A stretch of DNA of 64,000 nucleotides, taken from contig NZ_JAKGBI010000025.1 in NCBI RefSeq assembly GCF_021530565.1, forward strand, positions 62,001-126,000. The letters are read 5' to 3'. The DNA comes from Pseudoalteromonas sp. SMS1. Lineage in GTDB: Bacteria; Pseudomonadota; Gammaproteobacteria; Enterobacterales; Alteromonadaceae. The notes under the pieces are model-generated. The model was not told where the DNA came from and searched no databases. It worked only from the letters and a program-made list of their open reading frames with translations. Of this stretch, positions 7,766-16,904 are shown in pieces. The position numbers and the translations under genes are program-made. The stretch's first letter is position 1, and every line of letters begins with the position of its first letter.

Positions 7766-9256
7766 TTAACGAAGGTTAATACTCATATTAGGGCCAGTCA
7801 CCGCTTCATCGGCAAACCAGCGAGATGTAATAGTCTTAGTTTCTGTATAAAAACGAACACCTTGCTTACCATACGTGTGGACATCGCCGTAGAATGAATT
7901 CTTCCAACCAGTGAATGAGAAGAAAGGCAATGGCACAGGAATTGGAATATTAATACCAACTTGGCCAACTTGAATTTCCTGTTGGAACTTACGCGCTGCA
8001 GCACCGCTTGCTGTGAATAATGAAACACCATTACCATATGGGCTGTTGTTAACAAGCGAAATAGCTTCTTCTAATGTGTCCACAAACACACAGTTTAGCA
8101 CCGGACCAAAGATCTCTTCTTTGTAGATGTCCATCTCTGTTGTCACGTTTGTGAACAGTGTTGGACCAACCCAGTTACCATTCTCATACCCTTCAACAGT
8201 AAAGTCTGAGCCATCTAGCAAGCAGGTAGCGCCTTGTTGTTTACCCGACTCAATTAAAGACAGGATACGTGCCTTAGCCGCTGCTGATGTCTGCGGGCCA
8301 TATGCCGCTTCTGGGTCATCCCAAACACCAGGTCGTACTTTTTCAAGACCCGCTTTTAAGTCGTCTACCCATTCTTGAGACTTGCCAACGAAAACAGCAA
8401 CAGAAATACCCATACAGCGCTGACCCGCAGCACCGACTGAAGCGCCCACTAAGTTGTTAATGGTTTGCTCTTTGCTCGCATCCGGCATGATCACCATGTG
8501 GTTTTTTGCACCAACACAAGCTTGAACACGTTTCAGGTTTTCAGTCCCTTTACTGTAAATATACTGACCAACGCCACAAGAACCTACGAAAGATACAGCG
8601 CGAATTTCAGGCGCCTCCAAAATTTGGTCTACTTGGTCTTTACCACCATGAACCACTTGTAGTACGCCTTTTGGTGCACCGGCTTCTTCAAATAGCTCAA
8701 CCAAGCGCATTGGTGTTAGAGGATCTTGCTCTGACGGCTTCAATACAAATGTATTACCGCAAACAATGGCCATTGGGAACATCCACAATGGGATCATTGC
8801 TGGAAAGTTAAATGGCGTGATACCTGCGCACACACCTAAAGGCTGGATGTATGAATACGTGTCGATATTACGTGCCACGTTTTCAACTGTTTCGCCCATC
8901 ATCATTGCAGGCGCATTGGCAGCTTGTTCTACCACTTCAATTCCGCGCCAAACATCCCCTTTTGCATCTTCAAACGTCTTGCCCAATTCATGACAAATGA
9001 TGGTTGCGATTTCTTCCTGATGCTCTTTTAACAGCGCAGCATAACGCATCATAATTCGCGCACGCTCAGGCACTGGTACATTTTTCCAAGTTTGGAATGC
9101 TTCTTGTGCCGAATTAATTGCGGCTTGTACTTCTTGTGACGTTGCGCAAGGTACCTGTGCAAGTACTTCTTGATTTGCTGGATTAACAACGTCTAACCAT
9201 TTGTCAGACTGCGACTGTGTGAATTCACCGTTGATGTATAATGGTACCTGGTGCAT
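7766..9256 (-). CDS. mmsA: CoA-acylating methylmalonate-semialdehyde dehydrogenase
   Basis: 496-residue aldehyde dehydrogenase with the nucleophile Cys281 in AGQRCMGISVAV, the sequence typical of the CoA-dependent MmsA class. PFNFPAMIPLWMFP and FGPVLNCVFVDTLEEAI also match. It converts methylmalonate semialdehyde to propionyl-CoA with NAD and CoA, the last step of valine breakdown in this cluster. A strong GGGAGGAG site precedes ATG at 9256. It lies downstream of the thiolase gene across a 73-base gap with a GC hairpin. Confidence 0.96.
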   Translation of the reverse strand: MHQVPLYINGEFTQSQSDKWLDVVNPANQEVLAQVPCATSQEVQAAINSAQEAFQTWKNVPVPERARIMMRYAALLKEHQEEIATIICHELGKTFEDAKGDVWRGIEVVEQAANAPAMMMGETVENVARNIDTYSYIQPLGVCAGITPFNFPAMIPLWMFPMAIVCGNTFVLKPSEQDPLTPMRLVELFEEAGAPKGVLQVVHGGKDQVDQILEAPEIRAVSFVGSCGVGQYIYSKGTENLKRVQACVGAKNHMVIMPDASKEQTINNLVGASVGAAGQRCMGISVAVFVGKSQEWVDDLKAGLEKVRPGVWDDPEAAYGPQTSAAAKARILSLIESGKQQGATCLLDGSDFTVEGYENGNWVGPTLFTNVTTEMDIYKEEIFGPVLNCVFVDTLEEAISLVNNSPYGNGVSLFTASGAAARKFQQEIQVGQVGINIPIPVPLPFFSFTGWKNSFYGDVHTYGKQGVRFYTETKTITSRWFADEAVTGPNMSINLR

Positions 9257-9286
9257 TTTGCACTCCTCCCCAAATAAACTGAAAGT

Positions 9287-9321
9287 AGCGCCGCGTTAAA
9301 AGTTAGTATAGTTGCGGCGCT
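9287..9321 (-). other. GC hairpin between thiolase gene and mmsA
   Basis: AGCGCCGC pairs perfectly with GCGGCGCT around a 19-base loop. There is no U tract, so it is more likely an RNA-stability or partial-termination element than a full terminator. It sits between the thiolase stop and the mmsA ribosome site. Confidence 0.5.
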
Positions 9322-9329
9322 TTGACGAT

Positions 9330-10508
9330 TTAAACTTCTACTGCGAGTGCAACCGCTTCACCACCACCAATACACAGTGATGCAATACCTTTTGACAGGC
9401 CACGGTTGCGAAGTGCATGAATAAGCGTAACAAGGATACGTGCGCCACTTGCACCGATTGGATGACCAAGAGCACATGCACCGCCGTTCACATTTACTTT
9501 GTTGCTATCTAGTTTCATTTCGCTGATTGCAAGCATAGTTACCATTGCAAACGCTTCGTTGATTTCCCAAAGGTCAACATCCTCTTTTGACCAACCCGCC
9601 TTGTCTAGTAGCGTATTCATCGCGCCCACTGGCGCCACAGTGAATTCTGCAGGTGCTTGTGAATGCGTTGCATGCGCTACGATTTTACAAAGTGGCGTAA
9701 GACCATGTGCCTTTGCTTCCGACTCGCTCATCAAAATTAACGCTGCTGCACCATCTGAGATAGAAGATGAGTTAGCAGCAGTGATAGTGCCGTCTTTTTT
9801 GAACGCTGGACGTAGTGAAGGAATTTTTTCTGGACGCGCGTTACCTGGCTGTTCATCTGTGGTTACTTCTACATCCCCTTTACGCGTAGAGATAATGTGT
9901 GGGATAACCTCATTGTCAAAACTGCCATTTTCGATCGCTGCGCTCGCTTTACTCAGTGAGCTAAGCGCAAACTCATCCATATTTTCACGAGTAATGCCGT
10001 ATTGATCCGCGGTATCTTGTGCAAAACAACCCATTGCTTTTTTGTCATACGCATCTTCTAAGCCGTCGGCCATCATGTGGTCAATGACTTGGTTGTGGCC
10101 CATACGCATACCACCGCGCGCGTTTGGCATAAAGTATGGTGCATTCGTCATACTCTCCATACCGCCTGCTACTGCTGTTTTAATACTGCCAGATTTGATC
10201 AAGTCATGAGCAAACATCGCCGCTTTCAGACCTGAACCACAGACTTTGTTAATAGTTGTTGCACCTGTCGAGCGTGCAAGGCCCGCGTGAAGCATAGCTT
10301 GACGCGCTGGCGCCTGACCAAGACCCGCAGGTAAAACACAACCCATAATGACTTCATCGATGCTGGCATCCGATAAACCAGTATCATTCATTACAGCTTT
10401 AATTGCAGTTGCGCCTAAATCAGTTGCTGCTGCACCTGAAAGGCTACCCATAAAACCACCCATAGGTGTACGTTTTGCTGCTACAATGACTACGGCTTCG
10501 TTACTCAT
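9330..10508 (-). CDS. ivdA: Acetyl-CoA C-acyltransferase (thiolase), ivd cluster
   Basis: 392-residue thiolase II. The nucleophile Cys90 is in NKVCGSGLKA, the His in GHPIGASGAR and the second Cys in SLCIGGGEA. Within this cluster it should cleave 2-methylacetoacetyl-CoA to propionyl-CoA and acetyl-CoA (isoleucine), and possibly acetoacetyl-CoA from the leucine arm. It is the first gene of the minus-strand arm, transcribed away from liuR. CAGGAG precedes ATG at 10508. An AtoB name would fit equally well by sequence. Confidence 0.93.
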   Translation of the reverse strand: MSNEAVVIVAAKRTPMGGFMGSLSGAAATDLGATAIKAVMNDTGLSDASIDEVIMGCVLPAGLGQAPARQAMLHAGLARSTGATTINKVCGSGLKAAMFAHDLIKSGSIKTAVAGGMESMTNAPYFMPNARGGMRMGHNQVIDHMMADGLEDAYDKKAMGCFAQDTADQYGITRENMDEFALSSLSKASAAIENGSFDNEVIPHIISTRKGDVEVTTDEQPGNARPEKIPSLRPAFKKDGTITAANSSSISDGAAALILMSESEAKAHGLTPLCKIVAHATHSQAPAEFTVAPVGAMNTLLDKAGWSKEDVDLWEINEAFAMVTMLAISEMKLDSNKVNVNGGACALGHPIGASGARILVTLIHALRNRGLSKGIASLCIGGGEAVALAVEV

Positions 10509-10574
10509 TAAAAACTCCTGTTAACAAGCAAATTGCTTGCTTTTAGTAATCTATTACGTCGAGCATACCTAAAA

Positions 10575-10596
10575 TTTACGTTTACGCCAACGTAAA
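10575..10596 (-). promoter_or_regulatory. Putative LiuR operator/promoter for the ivd arm
   Basis: TTTACG-CCAA-CGTAAA palindrome (10581-10596), preceded by another TTTACG at 10575. On the minus strand TTTACG (10596-10591) lies 19 bases from TAGGTA (10571-10566), the long spacer typical of MerR-family promoters. LiuR is known to bind dyads of this type in related bacteria; its action here is inferred. Confidence 0.6.
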
Positions 10597-10802
10597 TCTA
10601 AAAACAAGCGTTTTGCGATTTTTAAAAATGTAAAGTTTACTTGCACAATTATCTTGCCAGAGTGGAAAATAACCGCGCATTCCCTTGCTATATCCTATGT
10701 TGAAGAGCAAATTAACAAAGCATATAGTGCCTTATGCGAGCTAAAAGTAGTCCAAGATTCAGATTTTGCATATGCGACTAAAGCATGATGCAAAAACGGC
10801 AC

Positions 10803-10831
10803 TTTACCTTTACGTAAACTTCACTTATATT
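10803..10831 (+). promoter_or_regulatory. Putative LiuR operator/promoter for liuR-liuABCDE
   Basis: A perfect TTTACGTAAA palindrome (10809-10818) lies between a -35-like TTTACC and a -10-like TATATT, 34 bases before the liuR start. It shares its half-sites with the ivd-side operator, consistent with autoregulation. Confidence 0.6.
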
Positions 10832-10864
10832 GGTCTAATCAGTTTCGAAGTAAGTGTGTAAATA

Positions 10865-11260
10865 ATGCAAGACACCAATAAAGAACCAACCTACTCAATA
10901 AGCGAGCTCGCTAAGGAATTTGACATTACCACACGAAGTATTCGTTTTTATGAAGATCAAGGATTACTTTCACCAGAGCGTAATGGACAAACCCGAATTT
11001 ATTCTAAAAGAGACAAAGTCCGTCTCAAACTCATTTTGCGCGGGAAGCGACTTGGTTTCACGCTTGCCGAAACTGGCAGACTGTTTGAACTCTATGACGC
11101 GGACAAGTCTAGCGAAAAGCAGCTACATACCATGCTGCAACTTATTGAAGAGAAAAAAGCAGACCTCAGCCAGCAAATGGATGACATCAAAGTTGTTTTG
11201 ATGGAACTCGTGACGGCAGAGAGACGCTGCTTAGATACATTAAAAGAATTACAAGACTAA
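10865..11260 (+). CDS. liuR: MerR-family regulator of branched-chain acid catabolism
   Basis: 131 residues, typical of LiuR. The N-terminal winged helix YSISELAKEFDITTRSIRFYEDQGLL is a standard MerR DNA-binding domain. A coiled dimerisation helix follows (about residues 75-131), ending with a single cysteine. Ligand-binding cysteines of metal-sensing MerR proteins are absent. LiuR controls liu and ivd genes in Shewanella and Pseudoalteromonas. Here it heads the plus-strand operon and faces the ivd arm across shared palindromes. No clear Shine-Dalgarno precedes ATG at 10865. Confidence 0.93.
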   Translation: MQDTNKEPTYSISELAKEFDITTRSIRFYEDQGLLSPERNGQTRIYSKRDKVRLKLILRGKRLGFTLAETGRLFELYDADKSSEKQLHTMLQLIEEKKADLSQQMDDIKVVLMELVTAERRCLDTLKELQD

Positions 11261-11282
11261 TCAATACACAGTATGTGTCAGC

Positions 11283-11330
11283 CCGGAGTGGTTGTTTAAC
11301 TGACATGCACTCCGGTTCCCTCTGGGGAAC
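11283..11330 (+). other. Two tandem perfect hairpins between liuR and liuA
   Basis: CCGGAGTG (11283-11290) pairs with CACTCCGG (11308-11315), and GTTCCC (11315-11320) pairs with GGGAAC (11325-11330) across the tetraloop TCTG. No T run follows, so simple termination is unlikely. They could be RNA-processing or stabilising stems that set different levels of LiuR and the enzymes. Confidence 0.55.
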
Positions 11331-11362
11331 GAAATACACAATCTCACACAGGATGACAACAA

Positions 11363-12538
11363 ATGAGCACTGTATCACTATATAAAGAACTGAATTTTGG
11401 ACTTGGCGAAACTGCGGACATGATCCGAGATCACGTTAACAACTTCGCGACCAGCGAAATTGCCCCGCTTGCCGAGAAAACAGATCAGGAAAACGCGTTT
11501 CCGAATGAACTTTGGCCAAAGTTTGGTGAAATGGGCTTACTCGGGATCACGGTGCCAGAAGAATTTGGTGGCGCGAACATGGGCTATCTAGAGCACGTTA
11601 TTGCAATGGAAGAAATTAGCCGAGCAAGTGCATCAATTGGTCTCAGTTACGGCGCACACTCAAATTTATGTGTGAACCAGATTAATCGCAACGGTAACCA
11701 AGCACAAAAAGAAAAGTACTTACCAAAACTGATCAGTGGTGAACACATTGGCGCATTGGCCATGAGTGAACCTAACTCCGGTTCTGATGTTGTATCAATG
11801 AAGTTAAAAGCGGAGAAAAAAGGCGACAAATACGTACTTAACGGCAATAAAATGTGGATCACCAACGGGCCTGATGCCGACGTATTTGTTATCTATGCAA
11901 AAACTGAATTAGATGCTGGTCCTCGCGGTATCACTGCATTTATCGTCGAGCGCAACTATCCAGGTTTCTCAACAGCCCAAAAGCTAGACAAACTTGGTAT
12001 GCGTGGTTCAAATACCTGTGAGCTTGTATTTGAAGATTGTGAAGTACCAGAAGAGAATATTCTAGGCACGCTTAACGAAGGCGTAAAAGTGTTGATGAGT
12101 GGCCTCGATTACGAACGTGTCGTCCTAGCTGGCGGCCCGTTAGGTATTATGCAAGCTTGTATGGATGTGGTTGTGCCTTATATCCATGAACGTCAACAAT
12201 TCAATCAGTCAATTGGTGAGTTCCAACTTGTGCAGGGCAAAATCGCCGACATGTATACGCAGATGAATGCTGCGCGTTCATACGTGTATACCGTAGCAAA
12301 AGCGTGCGATCGCGGTGAAACAACCCGTAAAGATGCCGCCGGAGCCATTCTTTATGCCGCTGAACTGGCAACTAAATTAGCACTAGACGCTATCCAACTG
12401 CTTGGTGGTAACGGTTATATCAACGAATACTCTACAGGTCGCTTACTGCGAGACGCCAAGCTGTATGAAATTGGTGCTGGGACGTCTGAGATCCGCCGTA
12501 TGCTTATCGGCCGTGAGCTGTTTAACGAAAGCCGCTAA
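11363..12538 (+). CDS. liuA: Isovaleryl-CoA dehydrogenase
   Basis: 391-residue FAD acyl-CoA dehydrogenase. The catalytic glutamate Glu251 lies in LDYERVVLAGGPLG, the position specific to isovaleryl-CoA dehydrogenases. AMSEPNSGSDVVSM and ELVFEDCEVP are further signatures. It oxidises isovaleryl-CoA to 3-methylcrotonyl-CoA in leucine catabolism, giving electrons to ETF. It starts at ATG 11363 after CAGGATG and is followed 11 bases later by liuB. Confidence 0.96.
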   Translation: MSTVSLYKELNFGLGETADMIRDHVNNFATSEIAPLAEKTDQENAFPNELWPKFGEMGLLGITVPEEFGGANMGYLEHVIAMEEISRASASIGLSYGAHSNLCVNQINRNGNQAQKEKYLPKLISGEHIGALAMSEPNSGSDVVSMKLKAEKKGDKYVLNGNKMWITNGPDADVFVIYAKTELDAGPRGITAFIVERNYPGFSTAQKLDKLGMRGSNTCELVFEDCEVPEENILGTLNEGVKVLMSGLDYERVVLAGGPLGIMQACMDVVVPYIHERQQFNQSIGEFQLVQGKIADMYTQMNAARSYVYTVAKACDRGETTRKDAAGAILYAAELATKLALDAIQLLGGNGYINEYSTGRLLRDAKLYEIGAGTSEIRRMLIGRELFNESR

Positions 12539-12549
12539 GGAGAATTGGC

Positions 12550-14157
12550 ATGACAGTATTAAATTCAGCTGTTAATACGCATGACCAACAGTTTAAAGAT
12601 AACCATGACGCGATGGCGTCATTGGTTGCTGATTTAAACGACAAGGTCGCAACACTCAGTCAAGGTGGGGGTGAAGCCCTCATAGCTCGCCACCAAAGTC
12701 GCGGCAAGCTTTTTGTCCGTGATCGGATCGATACCCTCCTCGACGAAGGTTCTCCATTTTTGGAAATATCACAATTTGCAGCGTTTGGCGTGTATGAGCA
12801 AGATATTCCGTGTGCTGGCGTTGTTGCAGGTATAGGCCGCGTGAAAGGTGTTGAATGCATGATTGTGGGTAATGATGCAACGGTAAAAGGTGGCACTTAT
12901 TTCCCACTAACCGTTAAAAAGCATTTAAGAGCCCAGGAAATTGCAGAGCGTTGTCACCTACCGTGTATTTACCTTGTTGACTCTGGCGGTGCAAACCTAC
13001 CCGAACAAGATGAAGTATTCCCAGACAAACTGCATTTTGGACGTATCTTTTACAACCAGGCACGAATGTCAGCAAAAGGCATACCGCAAATTGCCGTCGT
13101 AATGGGCTTGTGTACTGCTGGCGGTGCATATGTACCAGCGATGGCCGATGAAAGTATTATCGTCAAAGAGCAAGGCACCATTTTTTTAGCGGGTCCACCG
13201 TTAGTAAAAGCTGCGACTGGTGAAGAGGTAAGCGCAGAGGATTTAGGTGGTGCCGACGTCCATTGTAAGGTTTCTGGCGTTGCCGATCACTATGCTGAAA
13301 ATGATGAACACGCATTATCTATTGCTCGTCAATGTGTCGAAAGGCTCAACCATCAGCGCCCTACTCAACCCATTTTAAAGGACATCAAACCACCTAGATA
13401 TGATATCCGCGAAGTCTACGGCATTGTCGGTACGGATTTGAAAAAACCATTCGACGTGCGCGAAATCATCGCTCGAATTGTGGATGACTCTCAGTTTGAT
13501 GAGTTTAAGCGCTACTTTGGTGAAACTTTAGTGACTGGATTTGCAGAGATCTTTGGTCGCCCAGTCGGCATTGTCGCTAACAATGGTATTTTATTCTCTG
13601 AATCAGCGCAAAAAGGCGCACACTTTATTCAGCTTTGTGCACAACGTGATATTCCACTGTTATTTTTGCAAAACATCACAGGCTTTATGGTGGGTCAAAA
13701 GTACGAAGCAGAGGGTATTGCGAAACACGGTGCCAAGATGGTGACTGCGGTGTCGTGTGCCGATGTACCTAAATTCACCGTACTCATCGGTGGTTCATAC
13801 GGTGCTGGTAACTATGGCATGTGCGGTAGAGCCTACGAGCCAACCATGATGTGGATGTGGCCAAATGCGCGCATCTCAGTTATGGGGGGTGAGCAAGCTG
13901 CTGGTGTACTCACTCAGGTTCGTCAAGATGGCCTTGCCCGCAAGGGCCTGAGTATGAGCGATGACGAAGTCGCTGAATTCAAAAAGCCAATCGTAGAACA
14001 GTATGAAAAGCAAGGGCACCCTTATTATGCGAGTGCACGCTTGTGGGATGATGGCATTATCGACCCTGCTGAGACACGAAATGTACTGGGGTTGGCACTA
14101 GAAGCTGCTGCAAATGCACCAAGCCAAGAGTCTAAGTTTGGCATCTTCAGAATGTAG
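12550..14157 (+). CDS. liuB: Methylcrotonyl-CoA carboxylase, carboxyltransferase (beta) subunit
   Basis: 535 residues, the full length for MCC beta. Acyl-CoA carboxyltransferase motifs include YLVDSGGANLPEQDEVFPD and the glycine-rich GGSYGAGNYGMCGRAY near the C-terminus, with FLQNITGFMVG between. It moves carboxyl from biotin to 3-methylcrotonyl-CoA. AAGGAG precedes ATG at 12550. It works with the biotin-carrying LiuD encoded two genes downstream. Confidence 0.96.
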   Translation: MTVLNSAVNTHDQQFKDNHDAMASLVADLNDKVATLSQGGGEALIARHQSRGKLFVRDRIDTLLDEGSPFLEISQFAAFGVYEQDIPCAGVVAGIGRVKGVECMIVGNDATVKGGTYFPLTVKKHLRAQEIAERCHLPCIYLVDSGGANLPEQDEVFPDKLHFGRIFYNQARMSAKGIPQIAVVMGLCTAGGAYVPAMADESIIVKEQGTIFLAGPPLVKAATGEEVSAEDLGGADVHCKVSGVADHYAENDEHALSIARQCVERLNHQRPTQPILKDIKPPRYDIREVYGIVGTDLKKPFDVREIIARIVDDSQFDEFKRYFGETLVTGFAEIFGRPVGIVANNGILFSESAQKGAHFIQLCAQRDIPLLFLQNITGFMVGQKYEAEGIAKHGAKMVTAVSCADVPKFTVLIGGSYGAGNYGMCGRAYEPTMMWMWPNARISVMGGEQAAGVLTQVRQDGLARKGLSMSDDEVAEFKKPIVEQYEKQGHPYYASARLWDDGIIDPAETRNVLGLALEAAANAPSQESKFGIFRM

Positions 14158-14166
14158 GGGGCGTGT

Positions 14167-14949
14167 ATGTCTGTCACTTTAAATATTACAAAAAGCAAGG
14201 TGGCGATCTTAGAACTAAGTCGCCCGGAAAAACACAATGCATTCAACGCTGAAATTATTGCAGAGCTTATCAAAACCATTGAATATGCCAATGAACTAGA
14301 CGTCAAAGCCTTAGTATTAAAAACCCAAGGCAAACACTTTTCAGCTGGTGCAGACTTGGCTTGGATGCAGTCAATGGCGAACAACAACTACGAAGAAAAT
14401 GTCGCCGACTCAATGGAACTGGCAAAGTTGATGAACGTGTTGGCTACATCGCCTCACCCGACGCTATGTCTTGTTCAAGGGGCCGCATTCGGAGGCGCAC
14501 TGGGTCTTATTGCTTGTTGTGACATCGCCGTTGCAAGCAGTAACGCTAAATTCTGTTTAAGCGAAGTAAAGCTGGGGTTAATTCCCGCGGTTATTAGCCC
14601 CTATGTCATCAAAGCAATGGGCGAAAGACACGCACGTCGTTACTTTTTAACAGCTGAAGTATTCAAAGCAGACAAAGCTTTAGAGCTTGGACTGATTCAT
14701 GAAGTTACCGACAACCTTGATGCAAGCGAAACACACTTTATTGAGCTGTTGCTAAACAATGGCCCACAGGCTGTCAAAAGTGCCAAAGCGTTAATTGAAG
14801 AAGTCGCTGGTAAACAAATCGAAGACACATTGATTGCGCATACTGCAAAACGCATTGCAGAGATCCGAGTCAGTGAGGAAGGACAAGAAGGTCTAAGTGC
14901 CTTTTTTGAAAAGCGCGCGCCGAAATGGCAACCTACTGCAAGCGAGTAA
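14167..14949 (+). CDS. liuC: Methylglutaconyl-CoA hydratase
   Basis: 260-residue crotonase placed between the two MCC subunits, the standard site of LiuC. HFSAGADLAWMQSMANNNYEEN is characteristic of methylglutaconyl-CoA hydratases, and GAAFGGALGLIACCDIAVAS completes the oxyanion hole. CLSEVKLGLIPAVISPY contains the catalytic glutamate region. It makes HMG-CoA from 3-methylglutaconyl-CoA. Confidence 0.94.
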   Translation: MSVTLNITKSKVAILELSRPEKHNAFNAEIIAELIKTIEYANELDVKALVLKTQGKHFSAGADLAWMQSMANNNYEENVADSMELAKLMNVLATSPHPTLCLVQGAAFGGALGLIACCDIAVASSNAKFCLSEVKLGLIPAVISPYVIKAMGERHARRYFLTAEVFKADKALELGLIHEVTDNLDASETHFIELLLNNGPQAVKSAKALIEEVAGKQIEDTLIAHTAKRIAEIRVSEEGQEGLSAFFEKRAPKWQPTASE

Positions 14950-14959
14950 GGAGTAGTCA

Positions 14960-16903
14960 ATGTTAAAAAAGATCTTAATTGCGAATCGTGGTGAAATTGC
15001 CTGCCGCGTCATGCGCACAGCAAAACGATTAGGTATGACAACCGTCGCCGTATACTCAGATGCCGATGCCAACGCACTGCATGTTCAAAATGCAGATGAA
15101 GCGTATTATATCGGTGCTGCGCCAAGTAAAGACTCCTATTTAGTGAGCGATCGAATTTTGGATGTGGCGCTACAAAGTGGCGTCGATTGTATTCATCCAG
15201 GCTACGGCTTTCTATCTGAAAACGACACGTTTGCCAACGCCTGTGAAGACAACAATATCGTATTTGTAGGTCCACCGGCGAGTGCGATTGAAGCAATGGG
15301 CTCCAAAACACGCGCAAAAGAAATCATGGCAGACGCAAACGTGCCATTGGTGCCAGGCTACTACGGGCAACAACAAGAGACTGAGTTTTTGACTGCCGAA
15401 GCCGAAAAAGTTGGTTATCCTGTACTGATAAAAGCCGCTTTTGGGGGGGGTGGTAAAGGTATGCGGGTTGTCAGAAATGCTGATGAGTTCCTCAGCGCGC
15501 TTGAAGGTGCAAAGCGAGAAGCACTCGCGAGTTTTGGCAATGACTTAGTATTATTAGAACGCTTTGTTGATAAACCTCGCCATGTTGAAGTACAGGTATT
15601 TGCCGATAATCATGGTAATTGTGTCTATCTGGGCGACCGTGACTGTTCGCTGCAACGCCGCCACCAAAAAGTAATTGAAGAAGCACCTGCACCAGATTTG
15701 AGCGATGCGCTTCGTAAAGAAATGGGCGAAGCGGCTGTGCGCTGTGCACAAGCCATAAATTATCGCGGTGCGGGTACCGTCGAATTCTTATTATGTGGGG
15801 ACGAGTTCTTCTTCATGGAGATGAACACACGCCTACAAGTTGAACACCCCGTAACTGAAATGGTCACTGGCCAAGATCTTGTAGAATGGCAAATTCGTGT
15901 TGCGAACAACGAACGCTTACCACTGACGCAGTCGCAAATCTCATTGCAAGGCCACAGCTTTGAAGCACGTATTTATGCTGAAGACCCAGAAGAAAACTTC
16001 ATGCCTTATTCTGGTAACCTCACACATTTGAGCTTTCCTGACGCTCAGCGTGGCGTACGCATAGATACAGGGGTTCAACAAGGCGATGAAATAAGCCCAT
16101 TCTATGATCCAATGATCGCAAAGCTCATCGTGCATGGCCACGACCGACGTACAGCTTTGCTCAAACTAAGATCAGCGCTAAACGAAGTCCATTTGGCGGG
16201 TGTAAAAAGCAACATTGCCTTTTTACATCACCTTGCAGAGCACCCAACATTTATGGCTGGAGCACCGGACACACACTTTATTGACACGCAAACCGAACAG
16301 CTCACAGCTTCAAAAGCACCGAGTGACACGATGGTCTGTTTAGCCAGTATCGCGTACCTTGCTCACAAACAAGCACCCACGCTTCATTCGCCTTGGCAGC
16401 AGGTTGGTTTTAGGTTGAATCAACCGCGAAAACTCACCGTGCCGTTTACAGAGCATTTTGTTGTCGCGCAAGCGCAAGGTCACCATTGGCAGGTACACTA
16501 CCAAGATTTTGAACATCGCGTTGAAGCAACATTACATGACCACAAACTCACTGCCAATATTGATGGAAAGCGTCTTATTGCGGATGTGCTAATCAGTGAA
16601 ACCGATATTACGGTCATGTATGGCCCTTACCAACATACTTTTGAGTTGAAGGCCAAGCACTATGTCAGTGAACACGAACATCAAGAAGCACCGCTTGCCG
16701 CGCCTTTAAATGGCACTGTGGTTAAGCACCTCCAAGAAACTGGCACTCAAGTTGCTAAAGGGGATCCTATTGTAGTGATTGAGGCCATGAAAATGGAATA
16801 TACATTGAATGCGCCATTTGATGGCACGCTAACAAGCTATTGCTTTGATGAAGGTGAGCTAGTAAACCACGGTGCAATGCTGGCCATTGTAGAGGAAGCT
16901 TAA
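14960..16903 (+). CDS. liuD: Methylcrotonyl-CoA carboxylase, biotin-containing (alpha) subunit
   Basis: 647 residues. Residues 1-445 form biotin carboxylase (ILIANRGEIACRVMRTA, the ATP loop AAFGGGGKGMRVV, and MNTRLQVEHPVTEMVTG). The C-terminus is a biotinyl domain with Lys611 in EAMKMEY as the biotinylation site. It carboxylates its own biotin, and LiuB transfers the carboxyl to 3-methylcrotonyl-CoA. Ten bases separate it from liuC and one base from liuE, consistent with a single operon. Confidence 0.96.
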   Translation: MLKKILIANRGEIACRVMRTAKRLGMTTVAVYSDADANALHVQNADEAYYIGAAPSKDSYLVSDRILDVALQSGVDCIHPGYGFLSENDTFANACEDNNIVFVGPPASAIEAMGSKTRAKEIMADANVPLVPGYYGQQQETEFLTAEAEKVGYPVLIKAAFGGGGKGMRVVRNADEFLSALEGAKREALASFGNDLVLLERFVDKPRHVEVQVFADNHGNCVYLGDRDCSLQRRHQKVIEEAPAPDLSDALRKEMGEAAVRCAQAINYRGAGTVEFLLCGDEFFFMEMNTRLQVEHPVTEMVTGQDLVEWQIRVANNERLPLTQSQISLQGHSFEARIYAEDPEENFMPYSGNLTHLSFPDAQRGVRIDTGVQQGDEISPFYDPMIAKLIVHGHDRRTALLKLRSALNEVHLAGVKSNIAFLHHLAEHPTFMAGAPDTHFIDTQTEQLTASKAPSDTMVCLASIAYLAHKQAPTLHSPWQQVGFRLNQPRKLTVPFTEHFVVAQAQGHHWQVHYQDFEHRVEATLHDHKLTANIDGKRLIADVLISETDITVMYGPYQHTFELKAKHYVSEHEHQEAPLAAPLNGTVVKHLQETGTQVAKGDPIVVIEAMKMEYTLNAPFDGTLTSYCFDEGELVNHGAMLAIVEEA

Positions 16904-16904
16904 T

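Larger units (their letters stand above)
10509..10864. other. Divergent regulatory region between ivd and liu arms
   Basis: 356 bases with no gene, holding the two presumed LiuR operators and the divergent promoters. The rest is AT-rich, and I see no further element. Confidence 0.6.
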
